DNA of 64,000 nucleotides from Leifsonia sp. Root112D2 (GTDB lineage Bacteria; Actinomycetota; Actinomycetes; Actinomycetales; Microbacteriaceae): contig NZ_LMCU01000001.1 of NCBI RefSeq assembly GCF_001424905.1, positions 1,915,480 to 1,979,479 of the forward strand, in the 5' to 3' direction. The notes below the pieces were generated by a model. The model was not told the DNA's origin. It saw nothing but the letters and a program-made list of their open reading frames with translations, and made no database searches. The position numbers were made by a program, and so were the translations under genes. The first letter of the stretch is position 1; each line of letters starts with the position of its first letter. Below, one piece after another: positions 18,354-25,013 of the stretch.

Positions 18354-18769
18354 CCGTTCGTCGGTTCCGCTGTCGCGGCGCCCCGCGCCCGCTCCTCCGC
18401 GGCAGCCTCCACGTACCGAACAACATCGGCCAGCGCGAAGCGCCGATGCGTTCCGCGATACTGAACCGGCAGCTTGCCCCCGTCGGCCAGCCGCAGCAGG
18501 TAAGTGTGCGAGATCCCGATCATCTCGGCGGCCTGCGACGTGGTCAGCAGCGACTCGGTCGACGCGATCACCACATTGTCGCCCGCCGCAACCCGCTGCA
18601 ACAGATCGACAACCGCCTCGCGAACGGATGCCGGCAGCTCGACTTCCGCGTCACCCACCACGAGCCGCAGCGGGGCGCCGGATGCCGCGAGCAGCTCGAG
18701 ACGCTTTCCCACCTCTGCAGCCTGCCCGGCATCTACGGCCTGCACGTGGTGTGGTTCTCTTAGCGACAT
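18350..18769 (-). CDS. Excisionase-type (MerR-like) HTH DNA-binding protein
   Basis: This 139-residue protein has a C-terminal HTH of the excisionase family: L-L-T-T-S-Q-A-A-E-M-I-G-I-S-H-T-Y-L-L-R-L-A near residues 74-95, followed by the wing with Y-R-G-T-H-R-R-F-A-L-A-D-V. The first 70 residues form a helical region with V-G-D-A-E-V-E-L-P. In many actinobacteria such proteins are antitoxins encoded before a PIN-domain toxin. No PIN gene follows here: the stop codon overlaps that of the convergent helicase gene by four bases. It could be an orphan antitoxin or a regulator of the neighbouring genes. Confidence 0.85.
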   Translation of the reverse strand: MSLREPHHVQAVDAGQAAEVGKRLELLAASGAPLRLVVGDAEVELPASVREAVVDLLQRVAAGDNVVIASTESLLTTSQAAEMIGISHTYLLRLADGGKLPVQYRGTHRRFALADVVRYVEAAAEERARGAATAEPTNG

Positions 18770-18898
18770 AGTGCCTCCCTCGCTTACAAACCTAGGCTGT
18801 TGCGATGTGCCATTCCGCTTCTTTATAACGACAGGATTGTGGGTCTACCGGTCGTTCATCGTCTGGCCAGCTGTCGCTCATTCGATCGGAGGGCTAAA

Positions 18899-19651
18899 TC
18901 AGCTGGATTTTCCAAATCCATATGTGTACTCGCCGGTTGTCCAGTTGATGTTGGCGTTGTAGAAGAATCCGCTCTGCGTTCCGTCTCCGTTGTCCTCATT
19001 CGCCACAAAGCAATCGAAGGCAGTTGTCTGATCCGTGAGGTCATCTGTGGAGCCTCCGTTGACGGGGTTGCAGCTGACTTTGAGTACAGGGCCGTCATGT
19101 AATCCCTTTGCGACATTTTCTTTGGCCATCTTCGTTATCGAAGCCTCGACTGTAATAACGGTGGCCGCGCGATCAGCACGTTCTGCGTCGTCCGACGCTT
19201 CTTGAGCAGCCTTCGCGGCATCTTCCTGGGCCTGTTTTGCAGCTGCTGCGTCAGCTAGAACCGCCGCCTTCTTGACTGCTGCTTCATGCTTCGCGGTCGC
19301 AACGGCCTCGTTGTGAGCATTCTGAACCAAGACGGCCGTCGTGACTCCAGCACCCAGCAAGATCACCAGCACGATGGCACCGACCCAGATCAGCCGCGAA
19401 CGGCGATTTCTGTGTCGTGTTGCAGGGGCGACCGCGTTGCCGGTCTCGCCGCGGATCGCTGTTGGGCCATCGGCCACGGTCCCCTCGGCTATGGACTGAA
19501 GATCAGGGGACGGCTCTTCGGGTTGGTCAGCCGGAGCGCTCGTGTCTGATTGGATCGATCTCGAGGTGCCAGTCCACTGTGTGCCGTTCCAGTACACCTC
19601 TTCTGAGGGATCACTCGGGTTTGGGAACCATCCGCTAGGCATGCTGCTCAT
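18899..19651 (-). CDS. DUF2510 membrane-anchored protein of unknown function
   Basis: From the ATG at 19651 the product has 250 residues. It begins with a DUF2510 motif, G-W-F-P-N-P followed by Y-W-N-G-T-Q-W-T-G. One membrane helix follows near residues 90-112 (I-W-V-G-A-I-V-L-V-I-L-L-G-A-G-V), then an alanine/lysine/glutamate-rich coiled coil of about 60 residues, and an extracellular domain with two cysteines (V-S-C-N-P and F-D-C-F) and an aromatic C-terminus. DUF2510 usually lies on the cytosolic side of such proteins. Function unknown. Base composition is lower in G+C than in the neighbours, which suggests recent gain. Confidence 0.75.
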   Translation of the reverse strand: MSSMPSGWFPNPSDPSEEVYWNGTQWTGTSRSIQSDTSAPADQPEEPSPDLQSIAEGTVADGPTAIRGETGNAVAPATRHRNRRSRLIWVGAIVLVILLGAGVTTAVLVQNAHNEAVATAKHEAAVKKAAVLADAAAAKQAQEDAAKAAQEASDDAERADRAATVITVEASITKMAKENVAKGLHDGPVLKVSCNPVNGGSTDDLTDQTTAFDCFVANEDNGDGTQSGFFYNANINWTTGEYTYGFGKSS

Positions 19652-19826
19652 GAGGCAATCGTCCCATCTCGCAGGGGGACAATATTCAAATAGGTGACAC
19701 CCAATCAAGGGGCCAGCCTTCGACGGATCTGAGCCTCAACGGGCTTCATGCGCGAGCGCTGCCGCCTACTTAAGCGCCGTGCGTAACAAAATCCTCGAAA
19801 CGAGCAGCGAGTCGATCGCGCGATGG

Positions 19827-20660
19827 TCATTCCGCCTGACGGGCGGGCAACGAAAGTGCTGTCCCATGCGTGTCTTGTAGTCCATGCCGAAGCATCGGCC
19901 CGTCGACTTCGTCCAGCAGTCCGCGATTGATGCGTACCTCGTAGTCTGCAGTGATGCTGAGGAGATTGCGGTCGTAGGCGGCGTGGTGAAGCTTGCACAT
20001 GGCTAGGCCGTAGGTGACATGAGCACCTCCGCTAGCAGCCGTGGCCGGTTGGCTATGGGCGGCGTCGAGCAGATCCGGATGTTTCAAGCGACAAACTGCG
20101 CATGACCTCTCGTACGCATGCATGACGCGTGCACGAAACACCGGCTGATGGAGTCGCTGCAACGCAGTGCGCTCGGCGTAGCGTCGCTGGTCACCGACCA
20201 TGTGCAGTGGGTCACCGAAGAAGCGCATCGACTCATCGAGCGCGATAGCGAATGAACGATGCGCGATGTCATCGGCGACGACGTACACGGGATAGATCGG
20301 AACAAAAATGCCGGGTAGATTCCCCTGAAAATGAATGAGTGGCACTTGCAGTTCTAGGGCGCGCCTCAGTTTGAGACTGTCACCGCCTTCTCGTGATTGA
20401 TAGCTGTAGCGGACCAGTCCGTCCCCGCCGACAAGGTCCTCATAGGGACCGTTGACGCTCGTCATGATGCTCAGAGTTGCGTCAAAATCTCGCGGATTTC
20501 GGATTCATCTCGCGCTATCCAGCAGCGGGATACGTACGTTCCAGTAGAAGTAGTTGACGAGGTGCGCACGCGTAAGCTCGTTGACTCCTGATCCGATTTG
20601 CTCGTCAAGCCATCGGAAAATGTCCTCCCGAATAAGCGCTTGCTCAACCGCTGAGTACAT
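19827..20660 (-). pseudogene. HNH endonuclease gene interrupted by an in-frame stop
   Basis: The C-terminal part (213 residues from 20465) holds an HNH-type zinc site, C-A-V-C-R-L-K-H through D-A-A-H-S and C-K-L-H-H-A-A-Y-D. It is preceded by the family middle piece P-V-Y-V-V-A-D-D. The N-terminal part (51 residues from an ATG at 20660) is in the same frame and ends at a TGA at 20505-20507. Reading through gives L-L-D-S-A-R-stop-I-R-N-P-R-D-F, where relatives have a conserved G-I-x-x-P, so GGA to TGA explains the break. Whole length would be about 277 residues, close to intact relatives. Such enzymes are common in actinobacterial accessory regions and may act in restriction. Confidence 0.78.
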
Positions 20661-21176
20661 ACCTGCATTCTTACCAGAGCGCCGTCGCCACCGCGCGAGG
20701 GCAGTATTCGCTTGAGAACCTCTAGCGCCGCTCGTCGGCAAACGGTATGCCCGTGGTTCGCGGCAAGCCTCGGCCCGGATCAGGGCTCCTGAGCCCATGG
20801 TGTCCGCGGGGCGCTGACCGAAAACGTCGAGGGTGAGTCGCGCCAATGAGGACGGCCGAATGGCGCCCACGATAGTGGTCCTCGGGCGCGGCATATCGCT
20901 GCGCTCGACCGCACAGATCCGGTCGAAGCCACCAAAGACTTCCATCGACGGGCACCGCGTGTAGAGACCCGGCTGTGCCAGTATCGACCGCGAGACGACC
21001 GGACCGTTTCCCCAGCGGGCATGACCGCATTGTCGAGGGACGCGGTCGTGCACTTCTCACGCGGCGGCCAGGCGGTGGCGGGGGAGACACTCGTGAACTC
21101 GGAACGCGACCTGGGCGCGCAGCATGTTGATGGCATCCGCTCGGCGAGGCTACGCCGGGCGCTGTGAGCAAGTTGT
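20661..21176. other. Stretch with no recognisable gene
   Basis: More than 500 bases lie between the HNH remnant and the dyad before the LLM gene. Open frames exist on the minus strand (for example 20722-21219), but none has a convincing ribosome site, family motif or steady codon bias. The base composition is mixed. I see no repeat, tRNA or stable RNA signature. It may be the remains of a decayed gene or a long control region. Confidence 0.5.
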
Positions 21177-21216
21177 GTTGCCGACCACGTAGATCTATAG
21201 TTATGTGGTCGGCAAC
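21177..21216. promoter_or_regulatory. Long dyad upstream of the LLM gene, probable operator
   Basis: GTTGCCGACCAC at 21177-21188 and GTGGTCGGCAAC at 21205-21216 form a perfect 12-bp inverted repeat around a 16-base A/T-richer centre that contains AGATCTATAG. It ends 23 bases before the ATG of the LLM gene. The size and placement fit a dimeric repressor site (MarR, HxlR or TetR type). A regulator for it is not obvious nearby. It could also form an RNA hairpin, but no T-run follows. Confidence 0.65.
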
Positions 21217-21239
21217 CAATAATGAAGATGAGGCTGGTC

Positions 21240-22334
21240 ATGCAGATAGGTATCTTCTCCATCGGGGATCGCACCCCTGATCCCGCCACCGGGCTGCGGC
21301 CCACGGAGCATCAGCGAATCCTTGCCACGGTGCAGCTCGCGGTGCAGGCTGAAGCCGCCGGTCTCGACGTGTTCGCCACGGGTGAGCATCACAATCCGCC
21401 GTTCGTGTCATCGTCACAAACGACGCTGCTGGCCTTCATCGCGGCGCGCACCGAGCGGCTGCTGCTGTCGACCGCGACAACCCTCATCACGACCAATGAC
21501 CCGGTCAAAATCGCCGAGGACTTCGCACTGCTGCAGCACCTCTCGGAGGGGCGTTCTGACCTCATGCTCGGCCGCGGAAATACCGGACCTGTGTATCCCT
21601 GGTTCGGTAAGAAGATCGAGGACGGCATCCCGCTGGCCATCGAGAATTACGCACTGCTGCGCCGACTGTGGAACGAGGATTCCGTCGATTGGTCGGGGAA
21701 TTTCCGTACGCCGCTGCAGGCATTCACCTCGGTGCCCAGGCCGCTCGATTCCACGCCGCCCTTTGTGTGGCACGGCTCTGTCAGGAGTGTCGAGATCGCC
21801 GAACAGGCGGCCCGCTATGGTGACGGCTACTTCGCCAACCACATCTTCGGACCGGCGCAGCACACGGCCGACATGGTTCGAATCTATCGAGAGAGCTTCG
21901 AGCAACACGGTCATGGGCCGGCCTCCCGCGCCGTCGTAGGGCTGGGAGCGCACGCGTTCATGCGGCCTCGCTCCCAAGACGCCCGCGCCGAGTACGAGCA
22001 GTACTTTGCGAACGCACCGATGTTCGCCGGCATGTCGCTCGAGCAGTACATGTCGCGCACGCCCACGATCGTTGGCAGCCCGCAGGAGGTCATCGACAAG
22101 GTCATGGGGTTCCGCGACTACGCCGGCGACATTCACCGACTGCTTTTCGCCCTCGAAATCGGCGGCGTGCCCACCCCGGTCGCCCTCGAGCAGATCGATC
22201 TGCTCGGTTCCGAGGTCGCGCCCACCCTGCGGCGGGAGATGGCGCCCACTGAGCCCGCCGCCGTCCCCTTCACGCACGACACTCGGCTCTCCGTCTCCGA
22301 GACGGATGCTGCGCCCTCCCTCAGCCGCGCGTAG
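21240..22334 (+). CDS. LLM-class flavin-dependent oxidoreductase (luciferase-like)
   Basis: The 364-residue protein starts M-Q-I-G-I-F-S-I-G-D at an ATG preceded by GAGG; an earlier in-frame ATG at 21222 lacks that spacing. Luciferase-fold marks are A-E-A-A-G-L-D-V-F-A-T-G-E-H-H near residue 42, R-S-D-L-M-L-G-R-G-N-T-G near residue 108 and I-V-G-S-P-Q-E-V-I-D-K-V near residue 278. The first marks the CE1758-type subgroup that uses FMN. Members oxidise a range of small organic or sulfur compounds with reduced flavin; the substrate is unknown. Its expression is likely set by the dyad immediately upstream. Confidence 0.92.
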   Translation: MQIGIFSIGDRTPDPATGLRPTEHQRILATVQLAVQAEAAGLDVFATGEHHNPPFVSSSQTTLLAFIAARTERLLLSTATTLITTNDPVKIAEDFALLQHLSEGRSDLMLGRGNTGPVYPWFGKKIEDGIPLAIENYALLRRLWNEDSVDWSGNFRTPLQAFTSVPRPLDSTPPFVWHGSVRSVEIAEQAARYGDGYFANHIFGPAQHTADMVRIYRESFEQHGHGPASRAVVGLGAHAFMRPRSQDARAEYEQYFANAPMFAGMSLEQYMSRTPTIVGSPQEVIDKVMGFRDYAGDIHRLLFALEIGGVPTPVALEQIDLLGSEVAPTLRREMAPTEPAAVPFTHDTRLSVSETDAAPSLSRA

Positions 22335-22374
22335 CACCTGCGATGGTGCAGGCGAGGGTGTAGCGGCCGCTCTC

Positions 22375-22408
22375 CACAGTGAGCAGGCGGGGCGAGGTTT
22401 CCACAGAT
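22375..22408 (+). promoter_or_regulatory. Composite leader element, copy A
   Basis: CACAG at 22375-22379 is followed after exactly 14 bases by GAGGTTTCCACAGAT at 22394-22408, and an ATG appears 48 bases later at 22457. The same arrangement recurs at 27632-27665. TTTCCACAG resembles a DnaA box half, but the shared spacing suggests a promoter or leader unit copied between loci. Function unknown. Confidence 0.45.
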
Positions 22409-22456
22409 CGCGCATTCTCGGGTCTTGACGATGGCGCCGCCTCGTAGCGTCGCTAC

Positions 22457-22495
22457 ATGATCATCGGCGTCCGTGCTCAGATTGGAAGCAAATGA
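22457..22495 (+). other. Possible 12-codon leader ORF overlapping the antitoxin start
   Basis: ATG at 22457 opens a 12-codon frame, M-I-I-G-V-R-A-Q-I-G-S-K, whose TGA (22493-22495) overlaps the antitoxin ATG (22492) in ATGA. It lies 48 bases after leader element A, at almost the same distance as the real gene start after copy B. It may be a leader peptide that couples translation to the antitoxin, or the remnant of a gene that once followed the element. No ribosome site is evident. Confidence 0.3.
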
Positions 22496-22776
22496 GAAGT
22501 ATTACTGCGGTAAGTAAGAACTATACTGTGACGGTGAGAATTACGTCGAAGGGCCAAGTGACCATCCCGCAGTGGGTACGGGAACGCTATGGATTCATGC
22601 CGGAGACCGACGTTGACTTCATCGAGCGCGACGGAATGGTTGCGCTTACGGTGGCGGGGGTGCCCTCCAAACCGGATCGCGCCGATCGGCTTCTCTCCCG
22701 CATGCGCGGGTCGGCGCAGCGAGAGCTGACGACCGACGAAATCATGCAACTCAGCCGCGCATACGACGATGAGTGA
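22492..22776 (+). CDS. vapB: AbrB/MazE-family antitoxin of a VapBC-type pair
   Basis: This 94-residue protein has a swapped-hairpin AbrB DNA-binding core: V-R-I-T-S-K-G-Q-V-T-I-P-Q-W-V-R-E-R-Y-G. An acidic C-terminal tail, L-T-T-D-E-I-M-Q-L-S-R-A-Y-D-D-E, would wrap and block the toxin. The ATG at 22492 has GGAAG just upstream; a start at the GTG 22528 would trim a 12-residue leader. The gene overlaps the PIN-domain gene by eight bases, typical of such pairs. The dimer or complex should repress its own promoter. Confidence 0.9.
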   Translation: MRSITAVSKNYTVTVRITSKGQVTIPQWVRERYGFMPETDVDFIERDGMVALTVAGVPSKPDRADRLLSRMRGSAQRELTTDEIMQLSRAYDDE

Positions 22777-23206
22777 CTCCACAGACGACTCGGTCGGCTA
22801 CCTTGTCGACTCAAATGTTCTCCTCGACATCATTACCGACGACCCGGTCTGGGCAAGCTGGTCCGCGCAGGCGCTGGCAGAGGCCGTCCGGCGCAGCGCC
22901 GTGTGGATCAACCCGCTCGTCTACTCAGAAGTCTCGTTGGCGTTCGACACACTTCCTGCGCTCGACGAGGCGATCCCTTCCGATGTCATCCGCCGCGCTG
23001 ACCTGCCATGGTCGGCTGGATTCCTCGCGGCCAGGGCGCATCAGGCCTATCGCAAGCGCGGCGGCACCCGGGCGACCACCCTGCCCGATTTCTATATCGG
23101 TGCGCATGCGGTGGTGCAGCGTCTGACATTGATCACGCGCGACGCGCGACGGTATCGCACTACCTTTCCGGGGCTTCGGGTCGTCAGTCCGCCTGCCGCA
23201 GTGTGA
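22769..23206 (+). CDS. vapC: PIN-domain ribonuclease toxin (VapC type)
   Basis: The 145-residue protein shows the PIN acidic residues: Asp14 in Y-L-V-D-S-N-V-L-L-D-I, Glu in Y-S-E-V-S-L-A-F near residue 54, Asp in L-P-D-F-Y-I-G-A-H-A near residue 108 and Asp in I-T-R-D-A-R-R-Y near residue 126. All catalytic positions are present, so the toxin is probably active. VapC toxins cut tRNA or rRNA at specific sites; the target here is unknown. Translation is coupled to the antitoxin. The stop is followed by an intergenic repeat copy shared with the convergent gene. Confidence 0.91.
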   Translation: MSDSTDDSVGYLVDSNVLLDIITDDPVWASWSAQALAEAVRRSAVWINPLVYSEVSLAFDTLPALDEAIPSDVIRRADLPWSAGFLAARAHQAYRKRGGTRATTLPDFYIGAHAVVQRLTLITRDARRYRTTFPGLRVVSPPAAV

Positions 23207-23215
23207 TGAGGCGGC

Positions 23216-23254
23216 GGTCTCGATACGCGCGCTTCGCGGCGCTACTCGACCAAC
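23216..23254. repeat. Copy of the GGTCTCGATACG/CTACTCGACC repeat between convergent genes
   Basis: GGTCTCGATACGC is followed by GCTTCGCGGCG and CTACTCGACCAAC, matching the right half of the palindrome at 32576-32670. It fills most of the 55-base gap between the convergent PIN-toxin and reductase genes. Only one arm is present, so it is a degenerate or partial copy. Its position fits a shared 3' end or terminator role. Confidence 0.6.
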
Positions 23255-23261
23255 GAGTGTG

Positions 23262-24293
23262 TTACTGCGCGCCGTGCCCGGCGGGCACGAGCTCGCCCGT
23301 GCGCGGCGGGCCCGGCGGCGTACCGTCGCCAAAGGGGCGACCACCCAGCTGCTCGCGGCCGTGCCCGGTGAGCCAGCCCGAGGCATCCGGCCCCACCGGA
23401 ACGATGCCGGTCGGATTGATGTCGCTGTGCACGATGTAATAGTGCCGTTTGATCTGCACGAAGTCGATGGTGTCGCCGAAGCCCGGGGTTTGGAACAGGT
23501 CGCGCGCGTACGCCCACAGCACGGGCATCTCAGTGAGCTTGTTGCGGTTGCACTTGAAGTGGCCGTGGTAGACGGCGTCGAAACGGGCCAGTGTCGTGAA
23601 GAGGCGGATGTCCGCCTCGGTGATCGTCTCTCCCACCAGATAGCGCCGGGTCGCCAACCGTGTCTCGAGCCAGTCGAGCCGGTCGAAGAGGCGGTGGTAG
23701 GCCTTCTCGTACGCCTCCTGGGATCCGGCAAAACCGGCCCGGTACACGCCGTTGTTCACGTCGCGGAAGACGACGTCGTTGACCTCGTCGATCTCGGCGC
23801 GCAGGGCCTCGGGGTAGAGGTCGGGGGCGCCGTCGCGGTGCGAGTCCACCCATTCGGTCTCAAGGTCGAGCGTGATCTGCGGGTAGTTGTTAGTGACGAC
23901 CTGGCCGCTGGGCACATCGACGATGGCGGGCACGGTGATGCCGCGCGGGTAGTCGGGAAAGCGGGCGAAGAACGCCTGCTGCAGGCGCTCGATGCCGAGC
24001 ACCGGGTCGACCCCGCCGGGGTCGAGGTCGAAGGTCCAACTGCGTGCGTCGTGCGTGGGGCCGGGCATGCCGAGTGAGATGGCATCCTCCAGCCCCAGCA
24101 GGCGGCGTACGATCACCGAGCGGTTCGCCCACGGGCAGGCGCGGGCGGCGATCAGCCGGTAGCGGCCGGGCTCGACGGGCCAGCCGTCCCGGCCGTCACG
24201 CGTGATGCGATCCTCGATGTAGTTCGTGTCGCGGGTGAATTCCTTGCCCGGCTCGACATAGCTACCGGGCGTGCTCTCAGAGTCGGCGCTCAT
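23262..24293 (-). CDS. Glutathionyl-hydroquinone-reductase-like GST (Xi class, YqjG/ECM4 family)
   Basis: From the ATG at 24293 the product has 343 residues. The thioredoxin-like N-domain carries the Xi-class active site A-C-P-W-A-N-R-S (Cys53), and T-V-P-A-I-V-D follows near residue 125. The C-domain has R-L-V/A-T-R-R-Y-L-V-G-E-T-I-T-E-A-D-I-R-L-F-T-T-L and F-D-A-V-Y-H-G-H-F-K-C-N. These enzymes reduce glutathionyl-quinones. Actinobacteria generally make mycothiol instead, so the thiol used here is an open point. The start overlaps the stop of the pterin dehydratase gene in ATGA, so both are read from one transcript. Confidence 0.93.
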   Translation of the reverse strand: MSADSESTPGSYVEPGKEFTRDTNYIEDRITRDGRDGWPVEPGRYRLIAARACPWANRSVIVRRLLGLEDAISLGMPGPTHDARSWTFDLDPGGVDPVLGIERLQQAFFARFPDYPRGITVPAIVDVPSGQVVTNNYPQITLDLETEWVDSHRDGAPDLYPEALRAEIDEVNDVVFRDVNNGVYRAGFAGSQEAYEKAYHRLFDRLDWLETRLATRRYLVGETITEADIRLFTTLARFDAVYHGHFKCNRNKLTEMPVLWAYARDLFQTPGFGDTIDFVQIKRHYYIVHSDINPTGIVPVGPDASGWLTGHGREQLGGRPFGDGTPPGPPRTGELVPAGHGAQ

Positions 24294-24613
24294 GACTCGA
24301 CGGCGGGCGCGTCGGCCGGGATGTCCAGCGTGCGCGCGGCATCCGAGATCTGCCGGGCCAGCGCGACATCGCGCTGGCTGAGACCATCGACGTCGTGCGA
24401 GATGAGGCGCACGGTGACGGAGGGGTAGCGCAGATCCACGTCGGGGTGATGGTTGGCGGCATCCGCGAGCCTGCCGATCTCGTCGATCAGCCTCACGCCG
24501 GTGGCGAACGACCCGGTGCGGAAGGTGGTGGCAGCCGCGCCGCTGGAAAGTATGCGCCAATCATCGACGCCGGAGGCGTGCCTGAACTGGCTCGGGGTGA
24601 TCTGGTCGGTCAT
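24290..24613 (-). CDS. 4a-hydroxytetrahydrobiopterin dehydratase (PCD/DCoH family)
   Basis: This 107-residue protein has the family core A-A-N-H-H-P-D-V-D-L-R-Y, with the tandem histidines that bind the pterin, followed by V-T-V-R-L-I-S-H-D-V-D-G-L-S-Q-R-D. The enzyme dehydrates 4a-hydroxy-tetrahydropterin after an aromatic amino acid hydroxylase reaction; in many bacteria its true pathway is unclear. The spacing and ATGA overlap place it first in an operon with the glutathionyl-hydroquinone-reductase-like gene. No hydroxylase gene is seen in the window. Confidence 0.92.
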   Translation of the reverse strand: MTDQITPSQFRHASGVDDWRILSSGAAATTFRTGSFATGVRLIDEIGRLADAANHHPDVDLRYPSVTVRLISHDVDGLSQRDVALARQISDAARTLDIPADAPAVES

Positions 24614-24674
24614 GTTTGCACGGTAACACCGGGGCGGCGGAGTGCACAGTACCGGGGCACGCTAGCCTGACAGG

Positions 24675-24818
24675 ATGCTCGTGCCCGAGGTGTGCGTCTG
24701 CTACATTCTGCGCGACGGACCCGGCGGTCACCAGGTGCTGCTCGGCCGTAAGAAGAAGGGGCTCGGACTCGGCAAGATCGTGGGACTCGCTCATCTCAGT
24801 TGCCGCCCCGCACGATAG
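24675..24818 (+). pseudogene. Truncated NUDIX hydrolase (MutT/NUDT1-like), N-terminal remnant
   Basis: The frame reads M-L-V-P-E-V-C-V-C-Y-I-L-R-D-G, then V-L-L-G-R-K-K, then G-K-I-V-G-L. This is the usual start of actinobacterial NUDT1-like NUDIX enzymes. In intact relatives G-K-I-V-G-L leads into G-G-K and the NUDIX box. Here it changes to A-H-L-S and stops after 47 codons. The NUDIX box is absent, so the gene is dead. A deletion that removed its 3' part and joined it to the sequence before the small membrane protein gene explains the structure. Confidence 0.75.
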
Positions 24819-24828
24819 TCTTTCGGGT

Positions 24829-24945
24829 ATGAGCGATCACCCGAATTATCCCGCCAAGGCCGGTGCAGGCAGCGTCATCATCTGGGTCGCCGTGGTCGTC
24901 GCGATAGCGCTCGTGGCCGGCTTCGTGTGGCGGTTGCTGCAGTAA
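24829..24945 (+). CDS. Small single-span membrane protein (38 aa)
   Basis: The frame from ATG 24829 to TAA encodes a short soluble head, M-S-D-H-P-N-Y-P-A-K-A-G-A-G, and one hydrophobic helix, S-V-I-I-W-V-A-V-V-V-A-I-A-L-V-A-G-F. It ends in W-R-L-L-Q. TTTCGGG before the ATG is a weak ribosome site. The clear amphipathic design and clean membrane helix suggest a real gene of unknown role. It follows the NUDIX remnant and ends before the convergent membrane protein gene. Confidence 0.55.
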   Translation: MSDHPNYPAKAGAGSVIIWVAVVVAIALVAGFVWRLLQ

Positions 24946-25013
24946 CAGCACACGGAGACGCGCGGGCGCTTCGGCGGGCTCCGCGACCGCGCTGTCTCAA
25001 CGACGGGGCTGGC

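Noticed and set aside
21875..21884. GGTTCGAATC, like a tRNA T-arm
   Set aside because: It lies inside the LLM gene in frame (M-V-R-I-Y) and has no acceptor stem or anticodon arm around it.
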